From contig QNUV01000021.1 of assembly GCA_003339645.1 (NCBI GenBank), forward strand, positions 434,001-498,000: a stretch of 64,000 bases of DNA, written 5' to 3'. The notes under the pieces were generated by a model that searched no databases, was not told the origin of the DNA, and worked only from the letters and a program-made list of their open reading frames with translations. Below are positions 48,000-56,167 of this stretch, piece by piece. Positions within the stretch are counted from its first letter, which is position 1. Every line of letters begins with the position of its first letter. The stretch comes from Microbacterium arborescens (GTDB lineage Bacteria > Actinomycetota > Actinomycetes > Actinomycetales > Microbacteriaceae). A program made the translations under genes and the position numbers.

Positions 48000-49436
48000 A
48001 TGGCATCGGGCGACGACCAACGACGAAGACTCACCCGGTTGCCGCGGCAGGGCGCGATCGTCGCCGTGCTGGCCATCGCGGGACTGGCCTCCTCGTTCAT
48101 GTTCACGCTCGTCGTCCCAATCCAGTCGAAGCTGCCGGAGCTGCTCGACGCGAGCCGCGAGGACACGGCGTGGGTCGTCACCGCCACGCTGCTCGCCGCG
48201 GCGGTCTTCACCCCGATCGCGGGGCGGCTCGGCGACATGTACGGCAAGCGCCGCATCGTGCTCGTGCTGCTCGTCCTGCTCATCGTCGGGTCGATCATCG
48301 CGGCGCTGTCGACCGACATCGTCGGCGTCATCGTCGGGCGTGCCCTGCAGGGCGCGGTGACGGGCGTCGTGCCGCTCGGGATCTCGATCATGCGCGACGT
48401 GCTGCACGAGAACCGCGTCGACGCGGCGATCGCGCTGATGTCGGCGACCCTCGGCGTCGGCGGTGCCGTCGGCATGCCCGTGAGCGCGCTCATCACCGAG
48501 ACGAGCGACTGGCACGTGCTGTTCTGGATGTCGGCGGGCGTGGGCGCGGTCGTCCTCGTGCTTGTCGTGCTCATCGTTCCGCCGAGCGTGCTGCGAACCC
48601 CCGGCCGATTCGACCTCATCGGGGCGATCGGCCTCGCGATCGGCCTGACCGGCGTGCTCCTCGCCGTCTCGCGCGGGAACACGTGGGGCTGGGCGTCGGC
48701 GGCGACCCTCGCCTGCGGCCTCGGCGGCATCCTCGTGCTGCTGGTGTGGGGGTGGTTCGAGCTGCGCATCGCCGACCCGCTGCTCGACCTGCGCGTCGCC
48801 GCCCGGCCCGCGGTGCTGCTGACGAACCTCGCCTCGATCGCCATCGGCTTCTCGCTCTTCGCCTCGAACGTGTCGTACCCGCAGATGCTCGAGCTTCCCG
48901 AAGCGGTCGGCGGCTTCGGCCTGACGCTGCTGCAGGCGAGCCTCATCGTCATGCCGGCGGGCCTGGTGATGATGGTGCTCTCGCCGTTCTCGGGGCGCCT
49001 GGCGCGCACCGTCGGTCCCCGCCTGCTGCTCGTCCTCGGCTCGATCGCCCTGATCCTCGCCTACGGCTTCTCCCTCGTGTGGGCCTCCGAGGTCTGGCAT
49101 CTGCTCGCGGCGAATCTCCTCATCGGCGTGGGCATCGGCTTCGGCTACGCCGGCATGCCGATGCTCATCATGCGCTCGGTGCCCCCGACCGAGACCGGCG
49201 CATCGAACGGGCTCAACGCCCTGTTCCGCTCGCTCGGGACGAGCACCGCCGCGGCACTGATCGGCGCCGTGCTCGCCGCGTTCTCCCTCGAGCGCGACGG
49301 CGTGGCCGTGCCGACACCTGCGGCATTCCAGGTGTCGTTCGCCCTCGGCCTGGGCGCCGCCGTGATCGCCCTCGCCGTCGCGCTGTGCATACCGCAACGC
49401 CGCGATCCGCACGAGGCGCACCCCTCCTTGCCCTGA
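48000..49436 (+). CDS. MFS drug transporter, DHA2-like (14 membrane segments)
   Basis: This 478-residue proton-driven exporter shows motif A GRLGDMYGKRR (about residue 74) and the antiporter motif region GRALQGAVTGVVPLGISIMRD (about 115), with GVGGAVGMPVSALI following it. About 14 hydrophobic spans are predicted, as in the EmrB/QacA family. The C-terminal tail is short and charged. The gene lies 20 bases before a peptide-transporter gene in the same direction, which has its own -10 box. The exported compound cannot be named. Confidence 0.9.
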   Translation: MASGDDQRRRLTRLPRQGAIVAVLAIAGLASSFMFTLVVPIQSKLPELLDASREDTAWVVTATLLAAAVFTPIAGRLGDMYGKRRIVLVLLVLLIVGSIIAALSTDIVGVIVGRALQGAVTGVVPLGISIMRDVLHENRVDAAIALMSATLGVGGAVGMPVSALITETSDWHVLFWMSAGVGAVVLVLVVLIVPPSVLRTPGRFDLIGAIGLAIGLTGVLLAVSRGNTWGWASAATLACGLGGILVLLVWGWFELRIADPLLDLRVAARPAVLLTNLASIAIGFSLFASNVSYPQMLELPEAVGGFGLTLLQASLIVMPAGLVMMVLSPFSGRLARTVGPRLLLVLGSIALILAYGFSLVWASEVWHLLAANLLIGVGIGFGYAGMPMLIMRSVPPTETGASNGLNALFRSLGTSTAAALIGAVLAAFSLERDGVAVPTPAAFQVSFALGLGAAVIALAVALCIPQRRDPHEAHPSLP

Positions 49437-49456
49437 GCGGCGTATCGTCGGCATCC

Positions 49457-50950
49457 ATGAGCCACGAGGACGCAGCCACCACCGCATCCCGCGATCATTC
49501 CTCCGACGACAGCAGGAACGACCGCCGCTTCTTCGGGCAGCCGTGGGCGCTCACGCACATCTTCGGCGTCGAGCTGTGGGAGCGGTTCAGCTTCTACGGC
49601 ATGCAGATCGTCCTGGTCTACTACCTCTACTTCTCGGTCTCGGACGGCGGGGCGGGATTGCCCGAGGCCACGGCCGTCGGCATCGTCGGCGCCTACGGCG
49701 GAGCGGTCTATCTCTCGACGATCCTCGGAGCATGGATCGCCGATCGCCTGCTGGGCTCCGAGCGCGTGCTCTTCTTCAGCGCGATCATCATCGTCGCGGG
49801 CCACGTCGCGCTCGCGGTGCTCCCGGGGCTGCTCTCGGTCGCGGTCGGGCTCGTGCTCGTAGCCCTCGGCTCGGGCGGGTTGAAGGCGAACGCCACGGCG
49901 GTCGTCGGATCCCTCTACTCCGAGCACGATCCCCGCCGCGACGCCGGATTCTCGCTGTTCTACCTCGGCATCAACCTCGGCGCCTTCGCGGGGCCGCTCC
50001 TGACGGGCTTCCTGCGCACGAGCCTCGGGTTCCACTGGGCGTTCGGCGCCGCGGCGGTAGGCATGACCATCGGCTTGATCCAGTACGCCATCGGACGCCG
50101 GTCGCTGCCCGAGGCCGCGCGTCGCGTTCCCAACCCGCTCCCCCGGTCGCGTTACCCGCTGGTCATCGGCATCGCCGTGGCGGCGATCGCGGCCATCGCG
50201 CTCCTGATCGCCCTCGGAGTCATCCGGGCCGACAACCTGTCGCTCGTCGTCGTCATCGTCGTCATCGCCGCGACGATCGCCTACTTCACCGTGATCATCT
50301 CGAGCTCGCGGATCACCTCGACCGAGCGGTCGCGCGTGTACGGCTTCATCCCGCTGTTCATCGTCAGCGTCGCCTTCTGGTCGCTGTACCAGCAGCAGTT
50401 CACCGTCATCCCGATCTACGCCGAGAAGCGGCTGGACCGCAACATCTTCGGGTGGGAGATCCCGCCGGACTGGGTCAACTCCATCAACCCCGTTTTCATC
50501 ATCATCCTCTCGGGGGTCTTCGCGGCTCTGTGGACGAAGCTCGGAAGGCGTCAGCCCTCGACACCGATCAAGTTCGCCGCGGGCGTCATCGTCATGGGAC
50601 TGGCGTTCCTGCTCTTCCTGCCGTTCGCCTCGGACGGCCCCTCGGCGACACCGCTGCTCGCCATCGTCGGCATCCTGTTCGTGTTCACCGTCGCCGAGCT
50701 GCTGATCTCGCCCGTCGGTCTGTCGGCTGCGACGAAGCTCGCACCGGCCAGGTTCCAGACGCAGATGGTCGCGCTGTTCTTCCTCTCGGTCTCGCTGGGA
50801 ACGGCGATCTCGGGACTGCTCGCGCCTTTCTACGACCCCGAGAACGAGGTGCCCTACTTCTCGATCCTCGCCGCCATCGCGATCGTCCTCGGCCTCGCCC
50901 TCGCCGCGGCCCGAAAGCCCGTGCTCGCACTCATGCGCGACGTGCGCTGA
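49457..50950 (+). CDS. proton-dependent oligopeptide transporter (POT/PTR family)
   Basis: This 497-residue importer of di- and tripeptides has the family signature ELWERFSFYGMQIVLVYYLYF (about residues 36-56). It also has GAWIADRLLGSERVL (about 94), the second PTR signature FYLGINLGAFAGPLLTG (about 170) and an EK-type C-terminal region. The N-terminus is hydrophilic. TATCGT ends eight bases before the ATG at 49457. Twelve to fourteen spans are predicted. It is the only clear peptide importer in the window apart from the Dpp-type operon. Confidence 0.93.
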   Translation: MSHEDAATTASRDHSSDDSRNDRRFFGQPWALTHIFGVELWERFSFYGMQIVLVYYLYFSVSDGGAGLPEATAVGIVGAYGGAVYLSTILGAWIADRLLGSERVLFFSAIIIVAGHVALAVLPGLLSVAVGLVLVALGSGGLKANATAVVGSLYSEHDPRRDAGFSLFYLGINLGAFAGPLLTGFLRTSLGFHWAFGAAAVGMTIGLIQYAIGRRSLPEAARRVPNPLPRSRYPLVIGIAVAAIAAIALLIALGVIRADNLSLVVVIVVIAATIAYFTVIISSSRITSTERSRVYGFIPLFIVSVAFWSLYQQQFTVIPIYAEKRLDRNIFGWEIPPDWVNSINPVFIIILSGVFAALWTKLGRRQPSTPIKFAAGVIVMGLAFLLFLPFASDGPSATPLLAIVGILFVFTVAELLISPVGLSAATKLAPARFQTQMVALFFLSVSLGTAISGLLAPFYDPENEVPYFSILAAIAIVLGLALAAARKPVLALMRDVR

Positions 50951-50971
50951 CACACGCGGGAGAATGGAGGC

Positions 50972-51241
50972 ATGTCCTCCTCCGCCGTGCGCCGCTCGAA
51001 CCCCACCGCCTGGGCCGCCTTCTGGGTCGGCCTCCTCGGGCTCATCCTCATGCCGATCCCGCTGTTCATCGGCTTCGTCCTCGGCGGGGGCCTCTCGCTC
51101 GTGGCCGCTGTGCTCGTCGTGATCGCGCTTCTGAAGGGCCTCGCCCGCAGCGGGTCGGGCATCGCCCCGGTCGTCTTCGCCGGCATCTTCGTGCTGCTCA
51201 CGTGGGGCGGGATCTCGGTCGGCGGCGGCATCGTCTGGTGA
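50972..51241 (+). CDS. small membrane protein of unknown function
   Basis: The 89-residue protein is almost entirely hydrophobic, with two or three spans (WAAFWVGLLGLILMPIPLFIG, LVAAVLVVIALL, VVFAGIFVLLTWGGI) after a short serine/arginine start. It resembles DUF4190-like small proteins but no firm family can be given. GAGAAT ends six bases before the ATG. It follows the peptide transporter by 21 bases in the same direction. The 101 bases after it contain a CATCGT/ACGATG mini-hairpin and the TAGAGT promoter of the next gene. Confidence 0.7.
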   Translation: MSSSAVRRSNPTAWAAFWVGLLGLILMPIPLFIGFVLGGGLSLVAAVLVVIALLKGLARSGSGIAPVVFAGIFVLLTWGGISVGGGIVW

Positions 51242-51342
51242 GCGCCCGCGCGGGCGGCATCGTCACACGATGACGGCCGGATGCCGGGCCATCGCGGACC
51301 CGGCGCTAGAGTCGCGGCGCACCCGATGAGAAAGCGACGCTC

Positions 51343-52536
51343 ATGACCGAGATCACCACGACCACCGCCGGCAGCCTCCCCCGCACGCAGGCCCTCATCG
51401 ACGCGAACCGCGCGCGCACCTTCGCCGACGACGGTTTCACCCTGCAGTCCAGCCCCGAGTTCACCGAGCTGACCGCGCAGGCGGTGGCCGACGTGGTCGC
51501 ACGCCAGCGCGAGGCGGGCGTGACCCAGGTCGGCGACGGCGAGTTCGGCAAGGCGATGTCGAACGCGGTCGACTACGGCGCGTGGTGGTCGTACTCGTTC
51601 CAGCGGGCGAGCGGCCTGTCGCTGACCGAGGTCAACGCGTTCAACGAGCCGCCCGTGCGCTCCGAGCCGGGCCGCATCCGCCTCACCTCGTTCCTCGATC
51701 GCCGCGACCGGCAGCTCTTCCCCGCCGTCTACGCCGACGCCGTCGAAGCGGGAGCGACCGCGACGGCGTTCCCCACGACGACCGGGCCGATCGCCTACCG
51801 CGGGCACGCGGCCGTGGCATCCGACATCGCCAATCTGAAGGCGACGCTGCGCGACGGCGAGCAGGGCTTCCTCACCGCGATCGCCCCCGGCTCGGCCTCA
51901 CGCGTGCGCAACGAGTACTACGCCACCGACGAGGAGCACATCTTCGCGTGGGCCGACGCCCTGCGCGAGGAGTACAAGGCGATCACCGACGCGGGTCTCA
52001 TCGTCCAGCTCGACGACCCCTCGCTCGCCGAGAACTTCGACCAGATCAACCCGGAGCCCGCGATCGCCGACTACCAGGCGTTCACCCGCATCCGCGTCGA
52101 GGCCATCAACCACGCGATCGCCGGGCTGCCGAAGGAGCTCGTGCGGCTGCACGTCTGCTGGGGCTCGTGGCACGGTCCGCACACGACCGACGTCGCTCTC
52201 GCCGACATCCTGCCCGTCGTCCTCGAGGCGAACGTCGGATCGATCTCGTTCGAGGCCGGCAACGTCCGCCACGAGCACGAGTCGGGCGTGTGGGCGCAGA
52301 CGTCGGTGCCCGACGACCTCGTGCTCGTGCCCGGCGTCGTCAGCCACGCGACCAACGTCGTCGAGCACCCCGAGCTCGTCGCGCAGCGCATCGAGCGCTT
52401 CGCGAGCATCGTCGGAGCCGACCGCGTGATCGCCTCGACCGACTGCGGCCTCGGCGGCCGCATCCATCCCGACATCGCGTGGGCGAAGCTCGCCTCCCTC
52501 GGCGAGGGCGCCCGGATCGCCGCATCGCGCGTCTGA
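51343..52536 (+). CDS. MetE-like (cobalamin-independent methionine synthase family) protein
   Basis: This 397-residue single-barrel protein is related to the C-terminal domain of MetE (YxjG/YxjH group) and probably transfers methyl groups to a thiol. The zinc ligands are visible: LHVCWG (about residue 267), a glutamate in SFEAGNVRHEHE (about 300) and STDCGLGGR (about 367). The N-terminal TTTAGSLPRTQ is the family start. TAGAGT and a GAGAAAG ribosome site precede the ATG. Lacking the MetE N-terminal half, it may not use folate directly. No riboswitch was seen upstream. Confidence 0.9.
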   Translation: MTEITTTTAGSLPRTQALIDANRARTFADDGFTLQSSPEFTELTAQAVADVVARQREAGVTQVGDGEFGKAMSNAVDYGAWWSYSFQRASGLSLTEVNAFNEPPVRSEPGRIRLTSFLDRRDRQLFPAVYADAVEAGATATAFPTTTGPIAYRGHAAVASDIANLKATLRDGEQGFLTAIAPGSASRVRNEYYATDEEHIFAWADALREEYKAITDAGLIVQLDDPSLAENFDQINPEPAIADYQAFTRIRVEAINHAIAGLPKELVRLHVCWGSWHGPHTTDVALADILPVVLEANVGSISFEAGNVRHEHESGVWAQTSVPDDLVLVPGVVSHATNVVEHPELVAQRIERFASIVGADRVIASTDCGLGGRIHPDIAWAKLASLGEGARIAASRV

Positions 52537-52562
52537 CTCTTCCTCGCCGCGGGCGGCCGTTC

Positions 52563-52643
52563 CGCGATGCAAGGGATCATCGACGACATCCCGGGGAGCG
52601 GCATCCGCCAGCGGGGTGTCGATCACGATCCATTGCATCCGCG
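52563..52643. other. 81-base long imperfect hairpin between the MetE-like and hydrolase genes
   Basis: Successive segments CGCG, ATGCAA, GGATC, ATCGAC and ACATCCC on the left arm (52563-52591) all find complements in the same order on the right arm (52612-52643), separated by small bulges. A GCGG/CCGC stem lies in the centre. About 28 base pairs can form. There is no T-tract. Terminator, structured RNA or REP-like element are all possible. Confidence 0.5.
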
Positions 52644-52705
52644 ACCGCGGGCGCTCAGCCGCTTCGACTACCGTGAAAGATCGCAGGACACCGCGAGAGG
52701 GAGCC

Positions 52706-53341
52706 ATGACCGACACACAGCCGCAGATCTTCGAGCCCGAGGGCCGCGCCATCCCCTACGTCGAGGATGCCGGCAGCGAGCCGGTCCTGGTGCTGATCCC
52801 CGGGTACAGCAACGTCGCCGCCCTCGGCACCCTCGCGCACGTGCTGGCCGAGGAGGACTTCCGCATCCTGCGCGTGGGCTACCGCACGGCGCAGACCGAG
52901 GGCGTCACGCTGCACGACCTGGCACAGGATGTCGTCGACGTCATGGACCACGTCGGACTCGGCGATGCCTGGGTCGGCGGCCACGCCTTCGGCGGCGCCG
53001 TCGCGCGCACCGTGTCGACCGACCACACCGACCGCGTTGACGGCGTGCTGCTGCTCGGCGCGGAGGGCGACGAACCCCGCACCGACCTCGAGCCCCTGCA
53101 GGCGGCAGCCGCGGCGGCCGTGTCGCTGGACGAATGGCGCGCGCTCGCCCCGACGGTCCCCGTCATGCTCATCCAGGGTGCCGACGACGACGTGCTGCCG
53201 CCCGCGAACGGCGAGCGCCTCCAGGCCGCCGCTCCCGGCCTCGTCAGCCTCGTGACCCTCGAAGGCGGCGGGCACCTCTTCCCGGCGACCCACGCCGGCG
53301 AGGCCGCGTTCGTCATCGAGGACTACCTCGACGTCGACTGA
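52706..53341 (+). CDS. alpha/beta-hydrolase-fold protein lacking the nucleophilic serine
   Basis: The 211-residue protein has the alpha/beta-hydrolase layout: VLVLIPGYSN (oxyanion strand), the nucleophile elbow at residues 91-97, the acid loop MLIQGADDDVLPP and the histidine loop LEGGGHLFPA. The elbow reads GGHAFGG, so alanine 94 (GCC at 52985-52987) replaces the serine of GxSxG. Ordinary ester or amide hydrolysis is therefore unlikely. It could be a binding protein or pseudo-enzyme, or act by another mechanism. GAGAGGGA precedes the ATG; TACCGT upstream is a likely -10 box. Confidence 0.85.
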   Translation: MTDTQPQIFEPEGRAIPYVEDAGSEPVLVLIPGYSNVAALGTLAHVLAEEDFRILRVGYRTAQTEGVTLHDLAQDVVDVMDHVGLGDAWVGGHAFGGAVARTVSTDHTDRVDGVLLLGAEGDEPRTDLEPLQAAAAAAVSLDEWRALAPTVPVMLIQGADDDVLPPANGERLQAAAPGLVSLVTLEGGGHLFPATHAGEAAFVIEDYLDVD

Positions 53342-53370
53342 CCCCCCCCCTTTCCCCCTCCCCCGTCTCC

Positions 53371-53438
53371 CCCGTCGACTCGCCAAGAAACGCGGATGCC
53401 GCACCCCGCGGACCCGCAGAATCCGGCGAGTCGACGGG
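53371..53438. terminator. 14-base-pair inverted repeat before purU
   Basis: CCCGTCGACTCGCC (53371-53384) pairs perfectly with GGCGAGTCGACGGG (53425-53438) around a 40-base loop. It follows a pyrimidine stretch beginning with nine C residues (53342-53350) just after the hydrolase stop. Confidence 0.55.
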
Positions 53439-53482
53439 AGTGACGTGCCGAGAGGGCCCGTCGGACAGGGCAGAATCGAAGG

Positions 53483-54355
53483 ATGATCGACTCTGCGCTC
53501 CACCCCGCCCACGCCTGCCTCATCGTGCACGGGCAGGACCAGCCGGGCATCATCGCCGCCCTGTCGGCGATGGTCACCCGCGTGGGTGGCAACATCGTCG
53601 CGTTCGACCAGTACTCCGATGACCCGACCGGCGGCGCCTACTTCTGCCGCGTCGTGTTCCACCGGCCGAACTTCGCGGTCGACCGTCCGTCGATCGAAGC
53701 CGAGATCGGCGAGACGCTCGCCGGGTTCGATCTGCAGTGGTCGCTGACCGACCAGTCGGTGCCCAAGCGCATGGCGATCCTGTCGTCGAAGCAGGACCAC
53801 TGCCTGCTCGATCTGCTGTGGCGCCACCGCCGCGGCGATCTCCCCGTGACGGTGCCGATGGTCGTGTCCAACCACACCACGTCGGCCGAGGACGTCCGCT
53901 CGTTCAACGTCCCCTTCTTCCACGTCCCCTCGACGCCCGGCCCCGACAAGTCGGCGTCCGAAGCCGAGATCCTGAAGCTGCTCGTCGGCAACGTCGACTT
54001 CGTCGTCCTCGCCCGCTACATGCAGATCCTGTCGTCGGACTTCCTCGAGAAGCTGGGCGTGCCCGTCATCAACATCCACCACTCGTTCCTCCCCGCCTTC
54101 ATCGGCGCCGAGCCCTACAAGAAGGCCAAGGAACGCGGCGTCAAGCTCATCGGGGCGACGAGCCACTACGTCACCACCGACCTCGACGAGGGGCCGATCA
54201 TCGAGCAGGACACGATCCGCGTGACCCACGCCGACACCGCGGCCGAGCTCGCCCGCCGCGGCGCTGACGTCGAGCGCCAGGTGCTCTCGCGCGCGGTGCT
54301 GTGGCACGCGCAGGACCGCGTCATCCGACACGGCAACCACACGATCGTCTTCTGA
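53483..54355 (+). CDS. purU: formyltetrahydrofolate deformylase
   Basis: This enzyme hydrolyses 10-formyltetrahydrofolate to formate and tetrahydrofolate, balancing one-carbon pools and supplying formate for PurT. The 290-residue protein has an N-terminal ACT domain (about residues 8-85; CLIVHGQDQPGIIAALSAMV) and a formyltransferase-type domain with INIHHSFLPAF (catalytic Asn/His, about 195) and HYVTTDLDEGPIIEQD (catalytic Asp, about 232). Length is standard. CAGAAT lies six bases before the ATG at 53483. It stands alone, preceded by a long inverted repeat. Confidence 0.96.
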   Translation: MIDSALHPAHACLIVHGQDQPGIIAALSAMVTRVGGNIVAFDQYSDDPTGGAYFCRVVFHRPNFAVDRPSIEAEIGETLAGFDLQWSLTDQSVPKRMAILSSKQDHCLLDLLWRHRRGDLPVTVPMVVSNHTTSAEDVRSFNVPFFHVPSTPGPDKSASEAEILKLLVGNVDFVVLARYMQILSSDFLEKLGVPVINIHHSFLPAFIGAEPYKKAKERGVKLIGATSHYVTTDLDEGPIIEQDTIRVTHADTAAELARRGADVERQVLSRAVLWHAQDRVIRHGNHTIVF

Positions 54356-54410
54356 CCGCGGGCGGGGTCTCAACCCGCGGGCGGGGTCTCGACTCCCGGA
54401 CGGAGCCTCA
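54355..54410. repeat. three degenerate copies of an 18-19-base repeat after purU
   Basis: Units at 54355-54372, 54373-54391 and 54392-54410 share the pattern AC(C)CGCGGGCGGGGTCTC. The first two are nearly identical and the third has diverged. The array fills the gap between convergent genes, touching the purU stop on one side and covering the stop of the membrane-protein gene on the other. Confidence 0.6.
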
Positions 54411-55280
54411 GCTCGCGGGCTGCACCGGCTCGAAGTCGTCGACGCCCGTCTTCCCCGTCGGCGACAGGAAGATGCGCGTCGTGTCACCGGGGTCGGCGGG
54501 GTCGAACACCAGCGGACGCGTGTCGCCGACCGCCGGCACCTCGCGCGGCGCGATGAGCACCATGGTCGTGACCCAGCGATCCGTGCCGACGGCGTCGGTG
54601 AACTTCGCCACCAGCGATGCGGCCATCCGCGACGCGTCGTGCGCGGGCAGGGGCGCCTCGACGATCTCCGCCTCGACGCGCGAGCCCGAGGCCAGAAGAC
54701 GCGAGATGACCGCATTGTTGCGGCGACGCGTCGCGAGGGCGCGCACCCGCGCGATGTAGCTGAGCACCGCGAGAAGCGCGAGAAGACCGGGGAGCCACCA
54801 CTGTCCGGCGTACAGAATCCACTCGCCGACACCCCACGGCTCATTCTGTCCGAACGTCGGGTCGACGGCGACACCGACCGCGTCGGGCGCGATCCACATC
54901 GTCGTCGCCACCCACGTGCCGATGGCCAGCCCGGCCAGGATGATCGTGAGCGGGCCGATCGCCGCATACCCCTTCTCGCGTGCGCTGAACCGGTGGTTCC
55001 ACTTGCCGTACTGTCCGATGCAGACGAGAAGCAGAAGGATGCCGACGGGCAGGCCCCATCCGCGGACGGCAACCGGGATGCCGGTGTCCCACGTGCCGAA
55101 GACGCTGTTGATGTTCACGGCCCGGAGCTGCTCGAAGATGCCGCCGATCGCGAACCCGATGACACCCGCGGCGGCGACGGACAGGATTCCCCAGATCAGG
55201 CTCGCGACCAGCGCGGAGGTGGCCCCCCGATACTTGGCTTGCTCACGACGTGCAGCTTCTCGGGGGTCCAGCAAACTCAC
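54408..55280 (-). CDS. membrane protein of unknown function
   Basis: The 290-residue protein has an N-terminal charged stretch and four predicted spans (about 25-48, 70-90, 105-128 and 155-175). A cytosolic C-terminal half (about 185-290) contains RVEAEIVEAPLPAH and WVTTMVLIAPREVPAVGDTRPLVFDP, a beta-rich layout reminiscent of DUF3592-type proteins. I do not recognise a specific family. The GTG start at 55280 has TAGCCT six bases upstream. Its stop lies in the repeat array shared with purU. Confidence 0.7.
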   Translation of the reverse strand: MSLLDPREAARREQAKYRGATSALVASLIWGILSVAAAGVIGFAIGGIFEQLRAVNINSVFGTWDTGIPVAVRGWGLPVGILLLLVCIGQYGKWNHRFSAREKGYAAIGPLTIILAGLAIGTWVATTMWIAPDAVGVAVDPTFGQNEPWGVGEWILYAGQWWLPGLLALLAVLSYIARVRALATRRRNNAVISRLLASGSRVEAEIVEAPLPAHDASRMAASLVAKFTDAVGTDRWVTTMVLIAPREVPAVGDTRPLVFDPADPGDTTRIFLSPTGKTGVDDFEPVQPAS

Positions 55281-55286
55281 TCCCCC

Positions 55287-55292
55287 AGGCTA
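55287..55292 (-). promoter_or_regulatory. -10 box TAGCCT before the membrane-protein gene
   Basis: The minus-strand TAGCCT ends six bases before the GTG at 55280 and decides this start. The MerR gene upstream ends 20 bases earlier with a small CCCC/GGGG hairpin. Confidence 0.45.
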
Positions 55293-55311
55293 ACGCTCCC
55301 CGCGCCGGGGC

Positions 55312-56109
55312 TCAGGACGCGGGCTGCTGCAGGTCGATGACCCATCGGTCGCCGTCATAGGGCGTCTGCAGATACACCTCGCGGCACGCGCCGTCGGATC
55401 GCAGCCCGCGCCGCTCCGCCTCGGCGACCAGCGCCTGCCACGCGCTCTGGATGCCGGCCAGATCGGGCGCCTCGTAGCGAAGGGTGAGCGCCCGCGGTTC
55501 GGCCGCGACGACCGCTCGCTCGAGGCCGTCGGGCACCGGCGCCGCGCCGATCTGCTCGGCCGCGGCGACGATCATGCCGTCGCCTGTCGTCGTGTAAACA
55601 GCGACGCCGGGTCCGACCCGCTGCGCACCGGCGGACTCGATACGGTCGTTCACGCGCTGGAACATGACGCTGATCTCGTCTTCGATCTGCGCCATCTCGT
55701 CGATGCGGACCGACAGCTGGGTCAGAGTCAGCTCGGGCAGTGCGGTCTCGATGAATGTGGACACGGGTATCTCCTTCTCGATCGATCGGAGCCTCGCCTC
55801 GACCTCGTGCAGCCGCTGTACGTCCGCGGCGATCTGGCCGCTCAGCTCAGCCCTCCGGTCCCGCAGGAGCGCGGCCACCGATGCCGACGACATACCGTCG
55901 TCGAGCAGCCGGCCGACCTGTTCGAGGGTGAAGCCGAGGTCCTTCAGCGCGATCAGCCGGTTGGCCCGATCGAGCTGCGACGCGGAGTACGAGCGGTAGC
56001 TCGAGGCCGGATCGACGCGATGCGGACGCAACAGGCCGAGCTGGTCGTAATGGCGCAGCATCCGCACCGATACGCCGGCCAGCCGGGCGAACTCTCCGAT
56101 ACTCAACAT
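55312..56109 (-). CDS. MerR-family regulator with a GyrI/BmrR-like effector domain
   Basis: This activator-type regulator has 265 residues. The winged helix occupies residues 1-70 (MLSIGEFARLAGVSVRMLRHYDQLGLLRP), followed by the dimer coiled coil (about 80-115). A C-terminal GyrI-like ligand pocket (about 120-260; VYTTTGDGMIVAAAEQ, EVYLQTPYDG) resembles multidrug-sensing BmrR proteins. The near-palindrome upstream (56129-56143) is a likely self-operator. No cognate efflux gene adjoins, so it may act on itself or at a distance. Confidence 0.9.
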   Translation of the reverse strand: MLSIGEFARLAGVSVRMLRHYDQLGLLRPHRVDPASSYRSYSASQLDRANRLIALKDLGFTLEQVGRLLDDGMSSASVAALLRDRRAELSGQIAADVQRLHEVEARLRSIEKEIPVSTFIETALPELTLTQLSVRIDEMAQIEDEISVMFQRVNDRIESAGAQRVGPGVAVYTTTGDGMIVAAAEQIGAAPVPDGLERAVVAAEPRALTLRYEAPDLAGIQSAWQALVAEAERRGLRSDGACREVYLQTPYDGDRWVIDLQQPAS

Positions 56110-56128
56110 GGTGATCCCACTCGACAGC

Positions 56129-56143
56129 CTGACACGGTGTGAG
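56129..56143. promoter_or_regulatory. possible MerR operator upstream of the MerR gene
   Basis: CTGACACGGTGTGAG is palindromic except at the centre and one symmetrical pair. On the minus strand it is immediately preceded by TTGACT (56144-56149), as in MerR-controlled promoters where the operator fills the spacer. A clear -10 hexamer at 19 bases was not found. Confidence 0.4.
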
Positions 56144-56167
56144 AGTCAAGCGCACGGCCGGATCACA

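Noticed and set aside
51242-51342. SAM riboswitch upstream of the MetE-like gene
   Set aside because: The gap holds only a small CATCGT/ACGATG hairpin and a -10 box; none of the conserved SAM aptamer segments is present.
53342-53370. Poly-C and pyrimidine-rich tract as a phase-variation site
   Set aside because: It starts just after the hydrolase stop codon and lies in no reading frame, so slippage would not switch a protein.
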